From NCBI GenBank assembly GCA_039720395.1, contig CM077824.1, positions 22,716,013 through 22,780,012 on the forward strand: a DNA stretch of 64,000 nucleotides. Reading direction: 5' to 3'. Position 1 is the first letter of the stretch, and the number at the start of each line of letters is the position of its first letter. The notes beneath the pieces were generated by a model, which was not told where the DNA came from, searched no databases, and saw only the letters and a list, made by a program, of their open reading frames with translations. Position numbers and translations under genes: made by a program. The DNA is from Liquidambar formosana (taxonomy: Eukaryota; Streptophyta; Magnoliopsida; Saxifragales; Altingiaceae). Positions 1-12,257 of this stretch are shown piece by piece.

Positions 1-985
1 AATCCCCATCCCAACTATTCAGATGGCCATCTCAGACCTGCCCTTAAACCCGTTGGGGTATAGCTTGCATATATGTCCCATCTTTGCCTCTATTAAAATT
101 TTTCAACCTTGACCCCAGCCTGCTAATATTCTATTTTTCCCGTTGATGAAATGACGGTAAAAAATTGTTTAAAAAGAAAAAAAGATGTGTTTGTGATGTA
201 AACCTAGAGTCAAAAAAAAAAAAAAAAAAAAAATGATAATTGATTGATTAACAACCTCAAAGCTAAAGAAAAAATCCATGATAGCAAATTGATTAACATA
301 AAACGCCCCCCTGAGACGACCCTTAAAAATACACTAAACAAAGTAATCCAAAAAAAACAAGCCACCATTACAAACAAAGTAGATGAAAAGGTTGAACTGT
401 GAAAAAGTCATTTAGATGGTACAATATTAATTGGGGCGGGTAGACGGGATGGGGTGGGGCACTACAAAACCTTACCCAACCCAAACCCAAATTGGGTTTT
501 GAAATTTGCCATTCGTACTCCATCCCTGTTTAAATCACTGAAAACCCAAGGTTCACATTGTCATCTCAAAACCATGGCACAACTTTACATGACGATTCTC
601 GTGTCATGTCCTATAGTTTGTACTCTTGGAGTTAGCATTCTTCCATGCGGGCACGGTGCTAAGCTAAGGTAATGTTGATTCTTGATGGGTTTTGAAATGA
701 TTAAGATTAAAATATAAAATAAATATTATTAAAATGATCTTAATGATAACGTTTTGATATTTCAATCTTGACTGTCCAAAAATTCATCCAAAAACTACCA
801 TCACCAAAAAAATGAAAAAACATTAGAGAATCATATAATAAACTAATAGAGGCAATGTTATTATCCTCACTTATGGTGGCAATGGTTAATTATGTTTCTC
901 GCCCAATTTCCAATTTGCCCAAAAGCCCAAATTTCTTTCAGGGCTTTCTTCGTTTTTTTCTTCACCTCCAATCTGTTTTCATACA
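1..985. other. Upstream intergenic DNA, no gene seen
   Basis: I see no credible gene here; the 72-codon frame at 454-672 has no recognisable motif. A/T-rich runs occur (poly-A near 211-232). Around 430-530 there is a G/C-skewed stretch ending near 530 in a sequence whose complement resembles the CAGGGATGG end of a common plant hAT-type repeat, but its partner end is not visible, so this is only a suggestion. Confidence 0.4.
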
Positions 986-993
986 CAGAGTAG

Positions 994-1685
994 TAGGGGT
1001 GTTAATGGTTTAGGTTAAAACCGAGAACCAAACCGAACCAAACCGAACCAAACCATTTAGTTTGATTTTTTTGTCATTAGGTTTGGTTTTGGTTCTAATT
1101 TTAGAAAACCGAACTAAATTGGTTTGGTTTTGGTTTTCATTTTTAAAAAACCAAACTAAACTAAAAAACCGAAAAATCTAATATATATATATATATATAT
1201 ATATCAAACTTAAAGTTTTTAAATTTCCTATTCTAATAAGGGCATAGTAGGAAATAGATTTAAAATAGTACAAAACCCTAAGTCTCTCAATCTCAGCCTC
1301 GTCTCATTTTAAGTTTTTTGTTGTTTTTCCTTTTTTATATTGGCATGTATTAAACTAGCTATTAATGTTGTGTAAGATATTGGATTAACATATGTCAATA
1401 TGTTTTCATTTTGATACAATGTTTAATGTTTTTTTTACTTGCTAATGTAATGTTTTTATTAAAAAAATTTTTATTTGGAGTTTGGTATATCATTTTTTTT
1501 TTCATTTTCAATTATTTATTACTACTTGATAGGTTAAAACTGAAACCAAACCGAACCAAACCGAAATTTTTTGGTTTGGTTTGGTTTTTTTATAATATGG
1601 TTTGGTTTTGGTTTAGTAGGAACAAAACTAAAGTATAATGGTTTGATTTGAAATCTACCCTAAAACCGAACCATTAACACCCCTA
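994..1685. mobile_element. hAT-type MITE with 8-bp target duplication
   Basis: The element starts TAGGGGTGTTAATGGTT and ends in the inverted copy AACCATTAACACCCCTA. It is flanked on both sides by the same 8 bp, CAGAGTAG (986-993 and 1686-1693). An 8-bp duplication with a short inverted end is typical of hAT elements. The interior is rich in ACCAAACCGAACC repeats and their complement GGTTTGGTTT, so the ends can fold back. It has no transposase and is non-autonomous. It lies 2 bp short of the F-box pseudogene start codon (ATG at 1696), so it occupies that gene's leader. Confidence 0.85.
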
Positions 1686-1695
1686 CAGAGTAGCC

Positions 1696-2638
1696 ATGAA
1701 AAGAAACAAGAAATCAACAGTGCACATCCAAGGACAGAACAAAAGAGTAGCAGCAGAGCAAGCACACGATGATGATCAACAACCAAGTTCTTCCATTGAA
1801 GACCTCCCAACTCACAACCTCATAGATATTCTCTCTAGACTCTCCGTCGAGACCATCTTCAGATGCAGGTGCGTTTGCAAAACTTGACTCAATATACTCT
1901 TAACCCCTCTTTTTGCCAAACACCACTTCACAAGAGCACCAACCTGCCCTCACCAAGCGTTTGTATGTTCATGTGGCTGAGATACACTCAATTGGATCGG
2001 GAGAGTGGAGAATAATTGGGAGTTTTTCTTACTCGCTATTTGGGACATCATTTCCTGTCTATCTTTCGCTATGTGCATTTCTGAATGGCGCTCTTCACTG
2101 GTTTTGTGAAGCTGATGAAAGCTTTGATTTTGTAGTTTCATTTGACTTTGGGGAAGAGCGATTTACAGCAATACCACCTCCACCTCCCTACTATTGTGCA
2201 TTTGAGTATGGGTACAGGCAGCTTGGACCAATACTACCCCCTCGTCGTCACTGAGTCTAATAAGTCTAAGATAAGCATGGGAGTCTTAAAAGGTTCCCTT
2301 TATTTTTGTGATGCATCTTCTTATGATCATATTGAAATATGGGTAATGAAGGATTATGGTGTCAAAGAACCTTGGTTTAAGGAGGTTGAAATTGATACCT
2401 TGAATGCAGACAGGTGGGCAGCAGGCTTATATCAACCCATAGATTTCCTTCAAAATGGGGATTTATTGATGTACTATGCGAACAATGCCCTAATTTCTTA
2501 CGATGGTGATGGATTCAAGTATTTTAAGATCCGTGACATTCAAACAAAATTTCTAGCCATTGCTCTAGGCCAGTTCTGAGTTAGTGGGGGCCTAGGCGAA
2601 CTCCTAAAATGGGGTCCTCTTCCTTCTATACATATTCT

Positions 2639-2671
<33 letters not shown>

Positions 2672-3496
2672 CTAAATATCCCAAAAAAAAAAAAAAAAAA
2701 AAAAAAATTCCTATTACCAAGTACTAACATAAAGTTTGTTTGCATATAAAATTACTAAAATTTTCTTTTATAAATTAAAATGACAAGAGATGATTACAAA
2801 AACTAATAAAGATAGAATATATATAAAATACTTTTTGCTTCATAATTGAGCAAAATCCACTTTTACAACACCAAAAAGAAAAAAAAACAAATGCCAAATA
2901 AAATCTAAAGCTATAATACAAAAAAAAAAATAATAATAAATCAATTACAACAAAGTGTCATTTAAACATTACTCTTCTCACATTTTTAGATGCAAAATTA
3001 TTAATTAAGCTAGTATAATCAAGCTTTTCTACCATATCTTTTTCAATAGATTGTGAGAGACAGAGAGACGTTGTGAATGGGGAGGGCTGGAGGAGATGAG
3101 AGACAAAGAAAGACGTTGTGAATGGGGAGCTTCTCAGATCTCAAATCTAAGATTTAAATGCAAAACCTCCTTGATTCCTGTGTAAAATCCCTTTTTTTTT
3201 TTTTTTTTTTTTTTGGGCTGGAATTGGGCTTGGAAAAATAGGGCCCCTTTTGTTTAAAACAGGAGAATTGGTCCAACTAGAGAAGCTTCTCTTTGGGCTC
3301 ATTTTTGGACTTTCATAATTAGTAAAGGAGATAGGTATTTGAGGGCCCTTTTTTTTAGCCCAAAATAGGGGCCCAGGTGACTGCCTTGCTCGCCTGGGTC
3401 CAAAACCGGGCCTGCATTGCTCATACTCCGAGCTTTGTTTCACTCGAGGAAATGATAGGAAATGGCGTGGAGGTCCTGAATGCAAGATCAAGGTAA
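1696..3496 (+). pseudogene. F-box/FBA-domain gene, broken and split by a hAT element
   Basis: F-box proteins are substrate adaptors of SCF ubiquitin ligases. The first 63 codons carry the F-box (IEDLPTHNLIDILSRLSVE, then the conserved CRCVCKT), followed by a TGA where a tryptophan is usual. The region between F-box and FBA domain is mostly missing. FBA-type sequence resumes from about 1940 (LNGALHWFC) and, after a frameshift near 2200, continues as IEIWVMKDYGVKEPW and a typical repeat-like tail to about 2557. A hAT element occupies 2566-3414. Past it the same frame continues (HTPSFVSLEEMIGN) to TAA at 3494-3496, matching the C-termini of the other copies in this window. At least one nonsense codon, a deletion, a frameshift and an insertion make it non-functional. 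Confidence 0.85.
2566..3414. mobile_element. Non-autonomous hAT element inside F-box pseudogene
   Basis: It is bounded by a perfect 8-bp duplication CATTGCTC (2558-2565 and 3415-3422). The left end TAGGCCAGTTCTG and the complement of the right end CAGGCCCGGTTTTGG form a degenerate terminal inverted repeat of the CAGGGCCGG hAT type. The interior contains two long poly-A tracts (2640-2707), AT-rich DNA, a repeated GACAGAGAGACGTTGTGAATG-like motif near 3058-3126, and a poly-T run (3190-3212). The reverse-strand frame at 3147-3491 lies mostly in it and is not a gene. Confidence 0.85.
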
Positions 3497-4437
3497 AGAT
3501 GTGTATTCTGCTCTATACATGTACACACTATTTAGATAATTTATTTATTCATTGGGATGCCATGATTTTACTCGGTTCTAACCGTACATTGATATTCTTA
3601 TACTGTAAAGCATATTGGTTTTCACATTTGCAATTTTGCGTACTTCAAATTAGTTGTGTTTACCTCGTTTCTCAATTAGTTTAGTATTTAACCAAATAAA
3701 TTGGGAAGCCATAATCAATTTATCTTTCATGGTAGTTTCACCCCTTCGGGAAATTGGTTCAAAGATACATATACTTTGTTTTTGTTTTTGTTTTTGTTTT
3801 TTTTAAGCCTCTTTTGGTGACAAGTCTCCAAGGTTGTTTCATCTAGCAAAGAAAGTTTTGTTCAATGGTTTGGTCTGCATAGATGACTAATTGACTATTT
3901 TGATGATGAAGCACTAAAAGGAATTTAATTTGCTTTAATCCAATCATGCATTGACACAAATTTAGTCCTCTCTAAATGTGGTTTATGGATTTATCTATCT
4001 TGTTTTAAATTAAAATTTGATGCACGACAACATCTGCTCTGGAATCGTTGTTTATGAGCCATCCTTTGGAATACAAGTAGTTCTTAAATTAATATGTTTG
4101 CACCTTTTAAAATCTTTATGTGCTAGATCATGTTGATCGTCCAGCCTTATAATTTTCTTCATAATGTACATCAATACATACCTTAGCATAGGTATGGTTG
4201 ACATAGTGCCTGCAAACTGTGGGGCTAGATAAATAGATGACTCTAAATCCTTTTCAATGGCAATGGAGGATTAGTGTAATCTTTGTGAGAAAGAAAAGTT
4301 AAATTTAAGGTGAATAATAAATAAAAAAAGATTAATTATATGATATTAGGCTATGCACAATGGGGGAAGGGAGTGTAGCATTGTGCTTAGTTAAGACTTA
4401 AGATGGAATGCTTTGTACTCCATGGAGACACACTAGG
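3497..4437. repeat. F-box 3' flank; first copy of a local duplication
   Basis: There is no gene. From about 3840 to 4437 this DNA matches 18641-19180, for example the shared block GCATAGGTATGGTTGACATA and the shared motif GATGATGAAGCACTA. The two copies are clearly diverged. The 14-kb composite transposon begins where this copy stops, and the rest of the copy resumes at 18548. Confidence 0.7.
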
Positions 4438-5993
4438 TAGTGTTTGGCTGGGGGGAATCCTTCCCGGGAAAGGGGTTTGATTCCCCATTACCGTGTTTGG
4501 CACGATCAGATGACTGGGAAAGGAGCATTACCACTGGCTTGAGATTCCCAACAAAGCCCGGCATCCCAATGACACGGTACAGGTGGGTTTCCAAAAATCA
4601 TTCCCAGGCATGTGTTTTATAACATTTCATAATGACGCGCGTGCCCTTGATTCTTCAATGGAACAAATCTGTATTTTGTTTGTGTCCTCTTTCAATCCCC
4701 AAAACCACGATCAACCTTCTGAGCCCTAGCTCTTCTCCCGCACAAGACGTCAGCACAAACCGGAAGATAAGCATTGCTCACCACTGACGACCCCGGCTCA
4801 CATGAATTGACTGTTTGGGTATGATTTATCTCCTGTACTTGTGCGATACATAATATTGTTTGATGTGAAAACCTTGTCTTCCTTCACGGCGACCAGATCT
4901 GCCACATCTCCATCTTTGCGTCGACCCACAACAACTCTTCGCGATCTATCCTCTGTTGTAGATCTACCTTGCTGTGTTTGATTTAGTCAAACGTGTTGTT
5001 TATTTGATATATTTTGTTCACATAGCATGTATTTTATACAAGATTTGTAAGAATTTTGTCATATGTAAAGTATATTTCAGAATATACACTATAAAATATA
5101 TCAAATCTTCGCAGTGAAGGGAATTTCATATTGTTCTCTCTCACAAGAAGTTTTATATATAAAATATAACTCATTTGCTCAGATTTGAAGTTTATTTCAT
5201 ATGTTTTTATCAAATATCATGTTAAATATCTCAAATGACTCTAATTTTTCTCATATGTGATGTTGATTCTATATGTTTCTATCTAATATCATGTTAAATA
5301 TCTCAAATATGTCTTTTATTTGATTTTTTTTTTTTTTTTTTCTTTCCAGGTGTGAATTCTTCTTTATATTTTTTCTCAAATATTGAAATATGATTGTGCT
5401 TTGAATATCATGATATTGTATATCTTTAGTGGCTATTATGAAGGGTTATAACCAAATGGAAGTTATAGTATTTGATTGAACCATTAAACACATGTGCATC
5501 TCATTGAGGTTTTTTGGTGTTGATTTTGGTTTGCCTATCGTCTTGTTGGAGAGGGCTACTTGTGTTCTTTGAATGTGCTTCGTGGCATGTTGTTTTGGTA
5601 GTGTTTAGCCTTTGTTGTAGTTTTTTTTTAGTTTTTTGGTTGGACTTCTGGTCCAATATGTACTTATCTTTTTTATTAATACAAGTTGTTAATTATCAAC
5701 AAATAAAGAGATTGGTTTGTCTTGTTTCAATTGAAATTTAGAACCATGGTTTCATTTTCCCTTTTTATGATTACGAATAGAATAAATTTATTCTATTGGA
5801 TTTTTATTGTTCATTACAATTATAGTCAATAAATTTTTCTCTTTCTCTCGAGGAAGCCCATCATCAACCCATGACTATATTAGTTTTAATTTTGTTATTG
5901 TTATATTTATAAGTTCCATGATTGATGGCTTGTTTTCACCCCCTTTTTTTTTTTTTCTAAATTTCTGTAACTTTTATCTTATATACAATGACT

Positions 5994-6706
5994 GCATTGT
6001 TTTTAGTGACAATATGTTTATCGATTGCTTGGGTGTTACTTGTCCCAATTAATTGGGATTATCTTCTTAGATGTAAAAAGTCTCATGCTTAGTGAATATT
6101 ATTGATGTACAGATATGCTTAGAATGACGGTGTCCAAGAAGAAACAAATTTTTTGTATGTTGGAAAGTGTTCGATCTCTACTGAATGTTATTTCTTTGCG
6201 ACACGTCTTGTTATACTTACTTATTGGTAAACATTACAAAGACCATGTATTGAAGTCCGAATCCTATTTTACACATAAATCTCGGCAAGTGAACCTTCAT
6301 AATATCATATTTCACAATGATACAACTTATGTAAATTAATTGCGTATGATAATATTGTTTTTAGTGACAATATGTTTATCGACTGCTTGGGTGTTACTTG
6401 TCTCAATTAATTGGGATTGTCTTCTTAGATGTAAAAAGTCTCATGCTTAATGAATATTATTGATGTACAGATATGGTTAGAAAGACGGTGTCTAAGAAGA
6501 AACAAATTTTTTGTATGTTGGAAAGTGTTCGATCTCTACTAAATGTTATTTCTTTGCAACACGTCTTGTTATACTTACTTCTTGGTAAACATTACAAAGA
6601 CCATGTATTGAATTCCGAATCCTATTTTACACATGAATCCCGACAAGTGAACCTTCATAATATCATATTTCACAGTGATACAACTTATGTAAATTAATTG
6701 CGTATG
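5994..6706 (+). repeat. Tandem duplication of ~357 bp
   Basis: Two adjacent copies, about 5994-6351 and 6352-6706, begin ATTGTTTTTAGTGACAATATG and end near GTAAATTAATTGCGTATGA. They contain the N-terminal coding part of the PIF transposase, so the first copy (ORF at 6115-6339) is a dead duplicate of the second (6473-6697). The few differences between them suggest a fairly recent event relative to the decay of the rest. Confidence 0.9.
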
Positions 6707-7871
6707 AATAAGTATACATTTGTCAAGTTGTGTGATATGCTTCGCACCATAGGGAAGTTAAAAGATACTAGATACGTAACAGTTGAGGAGATGACTACAA
6801 TGCTTTTACACATACTTGCGCACCATGTCAAGAATAGAGTGATAATAAATAGATTATGCGTTCCAGTGAGTCAATTAGTAGACATTTCAATGAAGATTTT
6901 AATGGAATCATACGACTGTAAAGTCATTTGCTTAAACAATCAGAAACTGTTTCAGAAAACTCCACAGATGTAAGGTGGAAATGGTTTAAGGTATATACAC
7001 CGAACACTATTTAATTATTTCTATTTCGCATTAATCTAATTAAGATAAGTATATTTTAATAATATAAAATCTGTTAATTATTATTTGAAATGGTAGTAAT
7101 TGTTGTTTTCATTTTTTTTTTCCTCCATTTATGTGTAGGACTGTTTGGGCACTTTAGATGAGACTTATATTAGGGTGAATGTGCCTGAGGTTGACAAACC
7201 TTGGTACTGAACAAGAAAAAATGATATTACAACTAATGTAATAGGAGTATGCTTCCAAAACATGCAATTCACTTTTGTTCTTCCAGGTTAGGAAGGTTCT
7301 ATAGTTGATTCTCGAGTCGTAAGAGATGCTGTTAATAGGAGACATGATCTTAATGTCTCTCGTGGTACGTTACAAGCGACTGTTGTGAAAATTATATTAC
7401 GTTAGTAGTATATAAATTACTAATATCATAAATACTTTCATCTAGGTTTTTATTATCTTGTTGATGTTAGATATCCCAATGGAGAGGGATTTCTTGCCCT
7501 ATATAGACTAGTGGTATCATTTAAATGATTGGAAGACTGGTCACTAACCTACCACTCAACAAAAGTTTTTCAAAATGAAACATTCAAGTGCTAGGAATGT
7601 TATAGAAAGATGCTTTGAGCTGCTTAAGCGGAAGTTGTCCATTCTAAGAAATCCTTCTTTTTATCTTGTGTGGGCCCACAACCGGATTATTGTTGTATGT
7701 GTTCTTCTACACAACCATATAACTCGAGAGATGCCTACAGACCCATTCAGGGAGCTCACATTTACTGAAAATTATAGTCAGCTGCATGGGGATCCAATTA
7801 AATACGTTGATGCATCTGACCAATGGCAAGCGTGAAGGGATACAATAGCAAATGAAATGTTTAATGAGTAG
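6473..7871 (+). pseudogene. PIF/Harbinger-type DDE transposase, decayed
   Basis: PIF/Harbinger transposases cut and paste DNA using a DDE catalytic triad. The N-terminal part (SVRSLLNVIS, GKHYKDHVLNSESYF) runs to a TAA at 6695, where the family normally has glutamine (CAA). It then continues as LRMNKYTFVKLCDMLRTIGK and TRYVTVEEM. After a probable intron (about 7000-7138) come LDETYIRVNVPEVDKPWY (first Asp), GSIVDSRVVRDAV (second Asp) and SSARNVIERCFELLKRK (Glu), so the triad is recognisable. Further stops (for example TGA in WQA*RD near 7833) and frameshifts near 7490-7575 inactivate it. It is followed by the Myb-like ORF in the order usual for plant PIF elements. Confidence 0.88.
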
Positions 7872-8176
7872 AGAGCATCTAAGAATGCATAATTTATATT
7901 TGTTTTGGGTTGTTTTATATTGAACAATAATCTTTATTAGATTATATGCAAACTTATGACTACTTACTTTCAATTATTAATTAGTGGTTTGTAGTTGACT
8001 ATTTATTTATTGCAAATTATATGTGGGTTGACATGATGTACTTGTTTAGTGGTTTGTCACTTATGGATACTTATTTTCAATTTATTTTAATTAGAGATGT
8101 ATAAATGTATGATAATTGATTGACTATCTAAAAAAGTATATTGTATGTGCTTTATTTTTTGTTGCATATATATAGG

Positions 8177-9186
8177 ATGGCATCTACTAGTAGAGATAAG
8201 GATTCAACTGTCAGTATAGGCTGTACAGGTACAAGGAACCTAAAATTTTAATGGACTCTGGCCGAGGATGATAAATTGGTTGAGAGTTTTTATGAATTGT
8301 ACACTATGGGGACTTGGAAATGTGATATCGGCTTCAAGTCCGGTTACTTACTTAAACTAGAAACGATGTTGGAGGAAAAGATGCCTGGATTTGGGGTTAA
8401 AGCTAGCCCACACATTGAATCTCAAGTAAAGACTTTGAAGAAACAAACTATGGCAATTGCTATATTCACAACAGGAAGTAGATTCTCTTGGAATGATGAA
8501 GATAAAATGGTTTAAACAGAGAAGTCAGTCTTTGATTTGTGGGTGAAGGTAATACTATATATGTGTGTTGATTTATACTTTTAGTAATTTGTTTGATTCA
8601 ATTCTAATTGATAATGTTGAACATGTAGAGTCATCTTACTGCGAAAGGCTTACGAAATAAGCTTTTTCTTCACTATGACACTTTGTTAGAAATTTTTGGA
8701 AAGGGTCGGACAAATGGATTAGATGCTGCAACCCCAGCTGTAGAGGAAGAGGCAATTGAAGTAACGGCTACTAATGAATTCAATCCGAGTACTCAATTTG
8801 AGGAAGGTCTGGATGGCATTAAAGTGTCTAGTACTCAGCCCAATCCATCACCGATTGGGTTGTTGCAGCAAAAGATTCGTAAGAGCACAAATGGATGGAC
8901 TCGCGGGATGTTTGAGGTGTCATTATCTATCAAGAAGCTCATCAACAGAATCATGGTGTATCTTGATAAGATAGGTAATGCTATGAGCTAGGAGAGTACT
9001 ATGACAAAACAAGTTGCTGAGGAGATGTAAAAAATAGATGGATTGACTCTTATTGACATCATAAATGCTGGAAAAGACATTAGTCGTGACTTATATTTGT
9101 CTATTGTGTTCTTGAATCTACCAAATGATCAGCGTAAGGAAATGGTTGTTGAGGTGCTTAGAAGACTTAACCATAATAATGGTTGA
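8177..9186 (+). pseudogene. PIF accessory ORF with Myb/SANT-like domain, decayed
   Basis: Plant PIF/Harbinger elements carry a second gene with a Myb/SANT-like domain that helps the transposase bind DNA and enter the nucleus. Here ATG 8177 opens a frame with an early TAA near 8250, then WTLAEDDKLVESFYEL, ASPHIESQVKTLKKQ and SRFSWNDEDKMV, followed by TAA at 8513. A GT-AG intron (about 8550-8628) leads to a second exon, SHLTAKGLRNKLF, which continues to about 8991 and then, past more stops, to TGA at 9184-9186 (LPNDQRKEMVVEVL). The domain order and intron position fit the family. The several nonsense codons make it non-functional. Confidence 0.82.
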
Positions 9187-9819
9187 GCTGCGTAGTTTGA
9201 TTTATGAAGCTTAAGATCATCAAGCTACTTGTTTCAATTTTTTGTAATGTCGCTGTGCATATTTTGTCATATGTGCTAGTAAACATTAAATTTGTAATGT
9301 GATTTATCGGATATGACTTGTGGAACGTGTACTGATCTATTTGCAATGGTTATCTAGACTTTTGTTTTGGTAAATGAAAAATGAAACATTAATGTTGGAC
9401 ATTATCGAGTATTTGAACCATATATAATGATCTATATGCAATGGCATATGATGTTGTGGCTGCGAAATTTGGAATTCTTTTTTTACTTTCAAATCTTGAG
9501 GTGCTGTGGCATATTTCTCTTATTATTGTCACTCTAGGTACAGTTTGATGTGATGTGATATACTTGGAAGTGTTATAGGTTGACTTGGCAATTTTTTTCC
9601 TTGAAACTTAATTTTATTGCAATGTTGCTTATGAAAGTGTGTTTTCTTCCATGTATGCTACCAAGTAGTAAGGATAAGATTCTAAGTTTTTATCGCATTG
9701 AGGATATGCATAATCAAACATATCATGTTAAAAATTTTTTTTTTTTAACCTCAATATAATCAACTACATGGTATTATAGTAGACTGTATTTGCATGCAGA
9801 TAGTTAAATTTTTTTAAAA
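9187..9819. other. AT-rich non-coding DNA after the PIF genes
   Basis: I see no gene here. It is probably the 3' untranslated part of the PIF element, passing into the hairpin repeat array. It holds a poly-T run near 9739-9752. Confidence 0.4.
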
Positions 9820-10255
9820 TTTCCATATAGTCAACTACATGCTAATGTAGTTGGCTATATTGCAAGGCAGAGAGTTGGATGATATGAAACCCATAAAAAT
9901 AGTTAGCTACACTAACATACGTGATGGCTACATTGTCAAGCAGAGACTTAGATGATATGAAGCATAAATATAGTCAACTATATGCTAGTGTAGTTAACTA
10001 TATTGCAAAGCAGAGAGTTGGATGATATGAAACCCATAAAAATAGTAAGCTACACTAACATTTAGTTGGTTACATTGTCAAGCAGAGACTTGCATGATAT
10101 GAAGCATAAATATAGTCAACTCCATACTAGTGTAGTTGGCTCTATTGCAAAGCAGAGACTTGGATGATATGAAGTATAAATATAGTCAACTACATGCTAG
10201 TGTAGTTGGCTATATTGTAAGGCAAAGACTTGGGCAATATGAAGCCCATAAATTG
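9820..10255. repeat. Tandem array of ~70-bp hairpin-bearing repeats
   Basis: About six degenerate units share the pattern ATAGTCAACTACATG, CTAGTGTAGTTGGCTAT, then GCAGAGACTTGGATGATATG. In each unit ATAGTCAACTAC and GTAGTTGGCTAT can pair around an 8-nt loop. Two units in the array are variant, starting AATAGTTAGCTACACTAAC. The array and the adjoining 10255-10310 recur inverted at 12715-13005, so the two arrays flank the ORF at 11290-12257. Confidence 0.85.
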
Positions 10256-11289
10256 ACTACCAGTTGTGTACAAATTGATCAACTATAACTATAAAATAAT
10301 CGATTAAACACACACATAAAATTACCCGGTATGTTTAAAAGCAATTCCACACACATTAAATAATATTTTTTTAATTTGGGCTTTCGCGGGTTCTCTAACA
10401 ATTTATAAACATACAAACACATACCTTATAACACAAATTACACCATTTTCATACCCCAATCGTAAAAACCTTTTTTCCCATCTTCCCCATCCTTCACACC
10501 CATCATCCCCATAAATTCGTTACACTCATAACTCCACATTGTCCCCATGCTTTAATCCCTATCATCCCATCCTTCCCTCCCCCACCACAATCCCCCTCAT
10601 TTCCATCCTTCCATACCTCAAAAATCCTAACAATTTGAACCCATTAAACCACCCGATCACCTTCTATGACAAGGTGAAGTGAGAAATTTTTCCAAACTTT
10701 GATGGACACCACAACGGGGAGTATAACCACCAAGAATTAAAGGGGAGCCATCCGAGGAAAGCACTCAACCACCACCGATGGCATTAAAAGGGAAACGCCC
10801 AATGTCCGTCAACATTTGACCATCACCACCGATAACACAACGATTACACCATTCCAATAAACCAAAGATATGTGGTGATAGATCATTGACCCAACAGAAG
10901 AAGAGCAAACCCATAACCGTGTATAATTCAAGTGAGGCGAATTTGTTCTACCGATGAAATTCGGCTCAAATATAATTTGCATACCAGAGGTCACAATATT
11001 CAATTTGGGAGAGTGTTGATTTCAATTTTTTTACCTGATATGGGTTCCGACTCGCCATATTGTTTCGCGCCATCGGGTGATTCGATTTCCTCAACCGACA
11101 CCACGTCATGTACCCTCGACTGGTACGTTGTTTCTACGCCTACTTGAAGATGAATCATAACACCATTCAATACATATTATACATGAAAGGAGTACCTATT
11201 TCTTTAAATTGTACCACATGAACCACTTTCTTAGGTTACCACAATTTGATACATTCAAAGCATTCCACACACACATAATTGGGCCGAGT
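10256..11289. other. Leader-like C-rich region before the transposon ORF
   Basis: 10255-10310 is the inverted partner of 12715-12810 (TTGATCAACTATAACTATAAAAT against ATTTTATGGTTATAGTTGA). 10440-10640 is strikingly C/T-rich and G-poor, with repeated CATCCTTCC/CCCATC words, resembling a plant 5' untranslated leader. No coding region was recognised before about 11290. Confidence 0.4.
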
Positions 11290-12257
11290 ATGATGGTTTC
11301 GACAAGGGGGAAGCACTGCAAGAAATGTGCTTGTTGAATAACATTAATGTGAGTAGGCCACCGATGTACTGTGAGCTGAATGTCGAGGCAAGAATCATCC
11401 ATAACATCATATCTTATTATATATTGCCGCGCATTGGCAGTCGGGTACATGTGGGTTATTTTGATGATTTTATTATATGGTGCATTATGTATGGGAAGAA
11501 ACTTGATCTTGCATACCTTATTATACACCACATGGCATATTGTGCGGGTAGGACAGGTGTACTACCATATGGGATAATGCTCACTATCATATTTGAGAAT
11601 TTTAATGTGCCATTGGACAATGAGGGAGATGTGTTTGCTGTGAGGCCAACGAATATATATAGTGAGTCCATATTGAAGCGTATGGGGCTTGAGTTAGATG
11701 CCAACAATACATGGGTGATACCTGGACTTAAAGATGAACTGACTAATCCATAGGGTGCCCCACCAACTGATCCACCAACTGATGGACCAACATCTCCACC
11801 CGATTTTCAAGTTGTTGTGGATGCTATATCAAGTCTTCAATATGTAGTTGAGAAAGGTTTATCTGATGTTGATAGTCGGTTGGGACAGTTAGAGAATTGG
11901 GTGTCAGTTATGCATGGTCGAGTGTTAGGTGTAGAGAATCGGGTGTCGAGTATGGGGAGGAAGTTGTGTATTGTAGAAGAAGATGTGCATATGATGAAAT
12001 TTTATGGAGGGGAGGTTTACAATGCTGCTTGGGTAATGAGTAAAGCATTTGAAACTTGGCATGGTAGAGGTAGAGCTCCACCAGCCCACGTGGCACCACC
12101 AGCCCCCGTGACAAATGCAAGGCCATATTAGATTACGTTCGCACCCATGTTTCTGAAGGCATATCACCCTCCATCACCAAGAAAAAGCAAGAAAACATCG
12201 GATGAAAATGATGCTCCTTCTAGTGCTCTAAAAGATTTTGTTGACCTTGATGAGTAG
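11290..12257 (+). pseudogene. Plant-transposon ORF (Transposase_32-like) with coiled-coil tail
   Basis: One frame runs from about 11290 to TAG at 12255-12257, with two in-frame TAG codons (11751-11753 and 12129-12131). The first part (CLLNNINVSRPPMYCELNVE, YYILPRIGSRVHVGYFDDF) resembles the putative plant transposon protein domain that often accompanies Ulp1-bearing MULE or retroelement genes. The second part has a proline-rich linker (PPTDPPTDGP), a heptad-like region (SSLQYVVEKGLSDVDSRLGQ), a proline/alanine stretch and a basic-acidic end. A diverged echo of the coiled-coil start occurs at about 13040-13090 (VDTISNIGNVVEKQYSD). The exact function is unknown and the family assignment is from memory. 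Confidence 0.6.

Noticed and set aside
454..672. 72-codon ORF near the left edge
   Set aside because: No motif, low-complexity composition, no neighbouring gene structure.
3147..3491. 114-codon minus-strand ORF
   Set aside because: It lies mostly inside the hAT element; poly-K from a poly-T run; compositional artefact.
9820..10255. CRISPR-like repeat/spacer array
   Set aside because: Units are contiguous and degenerate without unique spacers, in plant DNA; a minisatellite.
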